From the NCBI GenBank assembly GCA_900546075.1, contig URBH01000048.1, positions 1 through 14,913 on the forward strand: a stretch of DNA of 14,913 nt. Direction: 5' to 3'. The position numbers were made by a program, and so were the translations under genes. Below the pieces are notes generated by a model that saw nothing but the letters and a program-made list of their open reading frames with translations, did not search any database and had not been told where the DNA came from. The DNA comes from an uncultured Eubacteriales bacterium. Lineage in GTDB: Bacteria; Bacillota; Clostridia; Oscillospirales; Oscillospiraceae. This document shows positions 14,264-14,913 of this stretch, in pieces. Numbering within the stretch: the first letter of the stretch is position 1; every line of letters begins with the position of its first letter.

Positions 14264-14292
14264 GCTCTGCTTCCTGGCAGGGCATTTTTGTT
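14264..14292 (+). terminator. Intrinsic terminator of the toxin mRNA
   Basis: A 7-bp stem with one G-U pair, GCTCTGC (14264-14270) and GCAGGGC (14277-14283), loop TTCCTG, followed by ATTTTTGTTGT on the plus strand. It lies beyond the right repeat arm, so the full toxin mRNA (about 13974-14290, some 315 nt) contains both arms. On the minus strand no U tract follows, so it should not stop transcription coming from the convergent gene at 14296. Confidence 0.75.
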
Positions 14293-14295
14293 GTC

Positions 14296-14727
14296 TCAAT
14301 ATGACCCCAGCAGACGCGCAAGCGCAGCGCACTCCTCCCGGCTCAAATCCGCAAGGTGCTGAAACACGATGCCAAAATCCCCGTCCACCGTTCGTGCCGT
14401 ATACTCCGTCACCGCCCGTCGGGCGCAGTGATACCGCCGTTCCAGCGCCTTCGCCGCCGGTTCCTCCGAGGCGGCAATCTGGGCGGTTTTCCCGCCCCCG
14501 CAGCCGGACAAACGCCCAATTCCCCGCAGGCAGGCAAGCATTTCCATCTGCATATCGTACAGATGCCGGAGCTGCTCCCGCCCTTTGCCGGAAAACTGTC
14601 CGGAAAGCTTCCGGTAAACTGCCGCCGCTTCCATCGCTTCCAGCTCCATCGGCCGCAGACTCCCCCGGGGAGGCTCCTGTTGCCCCAACACCCGCTGCCA
14701 CACCTGCTGCTCCACATCCCGGTTCAT
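14296..14727 (-). CDS. Small helical protein, possibly a degenerate ferritin-like protein
   Basis: A 143-residue protein that I do not firmly recognise. It appears all-helical with two related halves: ELEAMEAAAVYRKLSGQFSGKGREQLRHLYDMQMEMLACLRGI (about 28-70) and ALERRYHCARRAVTEYTARTVDGDFGIVFQHLADLSREECAALARLLG (about 94-141), joined by a Gly/Ala-rich linker. The pattern resembles small ferritin-like proteins of Clostridia, but the usual ExxH metal pairs appear replaced (DMQMEM and LSREEC), so iron binding is doubtful. The ATG at 14727 has GAGAGGAG seven bases upstream. A longer in-frame ATG at 14793 overlaps the -35 box and was not used. It is convergent with the toxin gene, whose antitoxin promoter lies 35 bp past the stop. 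Confidence 0.7.
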   Translation of the reverse strand: MNRDVEQQVWQRVLGQQEPPRGSLRPMELEAMEAAAVYRKLSGQFSGKGREQLRHLYDMQMEMLACLRGIGRLSGCGGGKTAQIAASEEPAAKALERRYHCARRAVTEYTARTVDGDFGIVFQHLADLSREECAALARLLGSY

Positions 14728-14762
14728 AACGCCGCTCCTCTCAAAAACATGACTCTGTTCCC

Positions 14763-14793
14763 AGTATAGCGCCCCAAAAGGAAAAAGTGTCAA
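14763..14793 (-). promoter_or_regulatory. Promoter for the minus-strand helical-protein gene
   Basis: On the minus strand: -35 TTGACA (14788-14793), -10 TATACT (14763-14768). Both hexamers are excellent, but the spacer is 19 bp, two longer than optimal. The predicted start is near 14756, leaving a leader of about 29 nt carrying GAGAGGAG. Confidence 0.65.
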
Positions 14794-14804
14794 AAAAGTT
14801 TTTC

Positions 14805-14823
14805 AAAAAGGGCTTCCTTTTTT
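14805..14823. other. A/T-rich hairpin between divergent promoters
   Basis: AAAAAGG (14805-14811) and CCTTTTT (14816-14822) form a 7-bp stem with loop GCTT and a following T. It looks like a terminator but has no gene leading into it on either strand within the window. It sits directly upstream of the -35 box of the minus-strand gene and may instead act as an A-tract UP-like or bent-DNA element. Confidence 0.35.
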
Positions 14824-14842
14824 CGCTCATATGTGCTACAAT
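14814..14842 (+). promoter_or_regulatory. Possible plus-strand promoter toward the right edge
   Basis: Extended -10 TGcTACAAT (hexamer 14837-14842) with a weak -35 (TTCCTT, 14814-14819) at 17 bp. It would start near 14849 and transcribe the hairpins at the right edge into a gene outside the window. Confidence 0.4.
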
Positions 14843-14872
14843 AAGCAAAAGCAAACTATCATACGATTTCTC

Positions 14873-14913
14873 GATAAAATGGTTAACACCATTTTATCCT
14901 GCGAATTCTTCGC
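14873..14913. repeat. Tandem hairpins at the right edge
   Basis: GATAAAATGGT (14873-14883) and ACCATTTTATC (14888-14898) form a perfect 11-bp stem with loop TAAC. Directly after it GCGAA (14901-14905) and TTCGC (14909-14913) form a second small hairpin that ends at the window boundary. The element probably continues outside. It may be a leader/attenuator structure for a gene to the right or part of an intergenic repeat. Confidence 0.5.

Noticed and set aside
14301..14769. Pro/Arg-rich ORFs of 142 and 137 residues opposite the helical protein
   Set aside because: No ribosome binding sites, low-complexity composition, antisense to a gene with a good promoter and ribosome binding site.
1..14913. 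CRISPR array, tRNA or rRNA genes, prophage genes
   Set aside because: No regularly spaced direct repeats, no recognisable tRNA or rRNA sequence, and no phage structural or integrase genes were seen.

Overview
The window is GC-rich, almost fully coding DNA from what looks like a spore-forming member of the Clostridia, most likely an Oscillospiraceae/Ruminococcaceae-type gut bacterium. This is inferred from gene content (YtvI-like and SpoVB-like sporulation-associated membrane proteins, HemZ, a single long bifunctional Rel, RqcP next to a YabM-type flippase), strong AGGAGG ribosome binding sites, TTG and GTG starts, and sigma-A promoters of the type TTGCAA-N17-TGn-TAnnnT. No taxonomic marker was tested.

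Layout. Positions 1-229 hold no gene, only hairpins, the clearest being a bidirectional terminator at 153-195. On the minus strand lie a catalytic-domain-only aspartate kinase (230-982) and, upstream of it, an ACT-domain protein (1240-1680). A 163-bp, almost entirely palindromic element (1034-1196) separates them. Divergent from these is ytvI (1815-2870). A strong promoter (2894-2922) then drives a long plus-strand run: recJ, rel, dtd, a glyoxalase-II-like metallo-hydrolase, hemZ, an amidohydrolase that has lost key active-site residues, and a SpoVB/YabM-type flippase. A new promoter drives hup (HU) and rqcP, closed by a terminator. A VOC-family gene follows as a monocistronic unit with its own promoter and terminator.

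The most interesting part is 13939-14292. A 29-residue single-span peptide of the holin-like-toxin type is encoded inside a 248-bp inverted repeat. The toxin promoter starts transcription at the left arm. A consensus promoter (TTGACA-N17-TATACT) on the opposite strand starts an antisense RNA at the right arm. The toxin terminator lies beyond the right arm, so the full-length toxin mRNA can fold its 3' end onto its 5' end. The toxin ribosome binding site can also be hidden in a local hairpin. This has the architecture of a type I toxin-antitoxin locus. The 5' ends of toxin mRNA and antitoxin RNA are near-identical copies of one another.

The right end carries a minus-strand gene for a small, possibly ferritin-like helical protein (14296-14727) with its own promoter. 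No terminator is seen between it and the antitoxin promoter. The window then ends in an A/T-rich stretch with tandem hairpins that probably continue beyond the edge.

How the genes work together: the central cluster combines core information and stress functions (RecJ repair, (p)ppGpp control, D-aminoacyl-tRNA proofreading, HU, RqcP ribosome rescue) with envelope/spore functions (YtvI, SpoVB-like). The recJ-rel-dtd and flippase-rqcP orders resemble Bacillus subtilis recJ-apt-relA-dtd and yabM-yabN-yabO, but lack apt and mazG (yabN); HU occupies the latter position.
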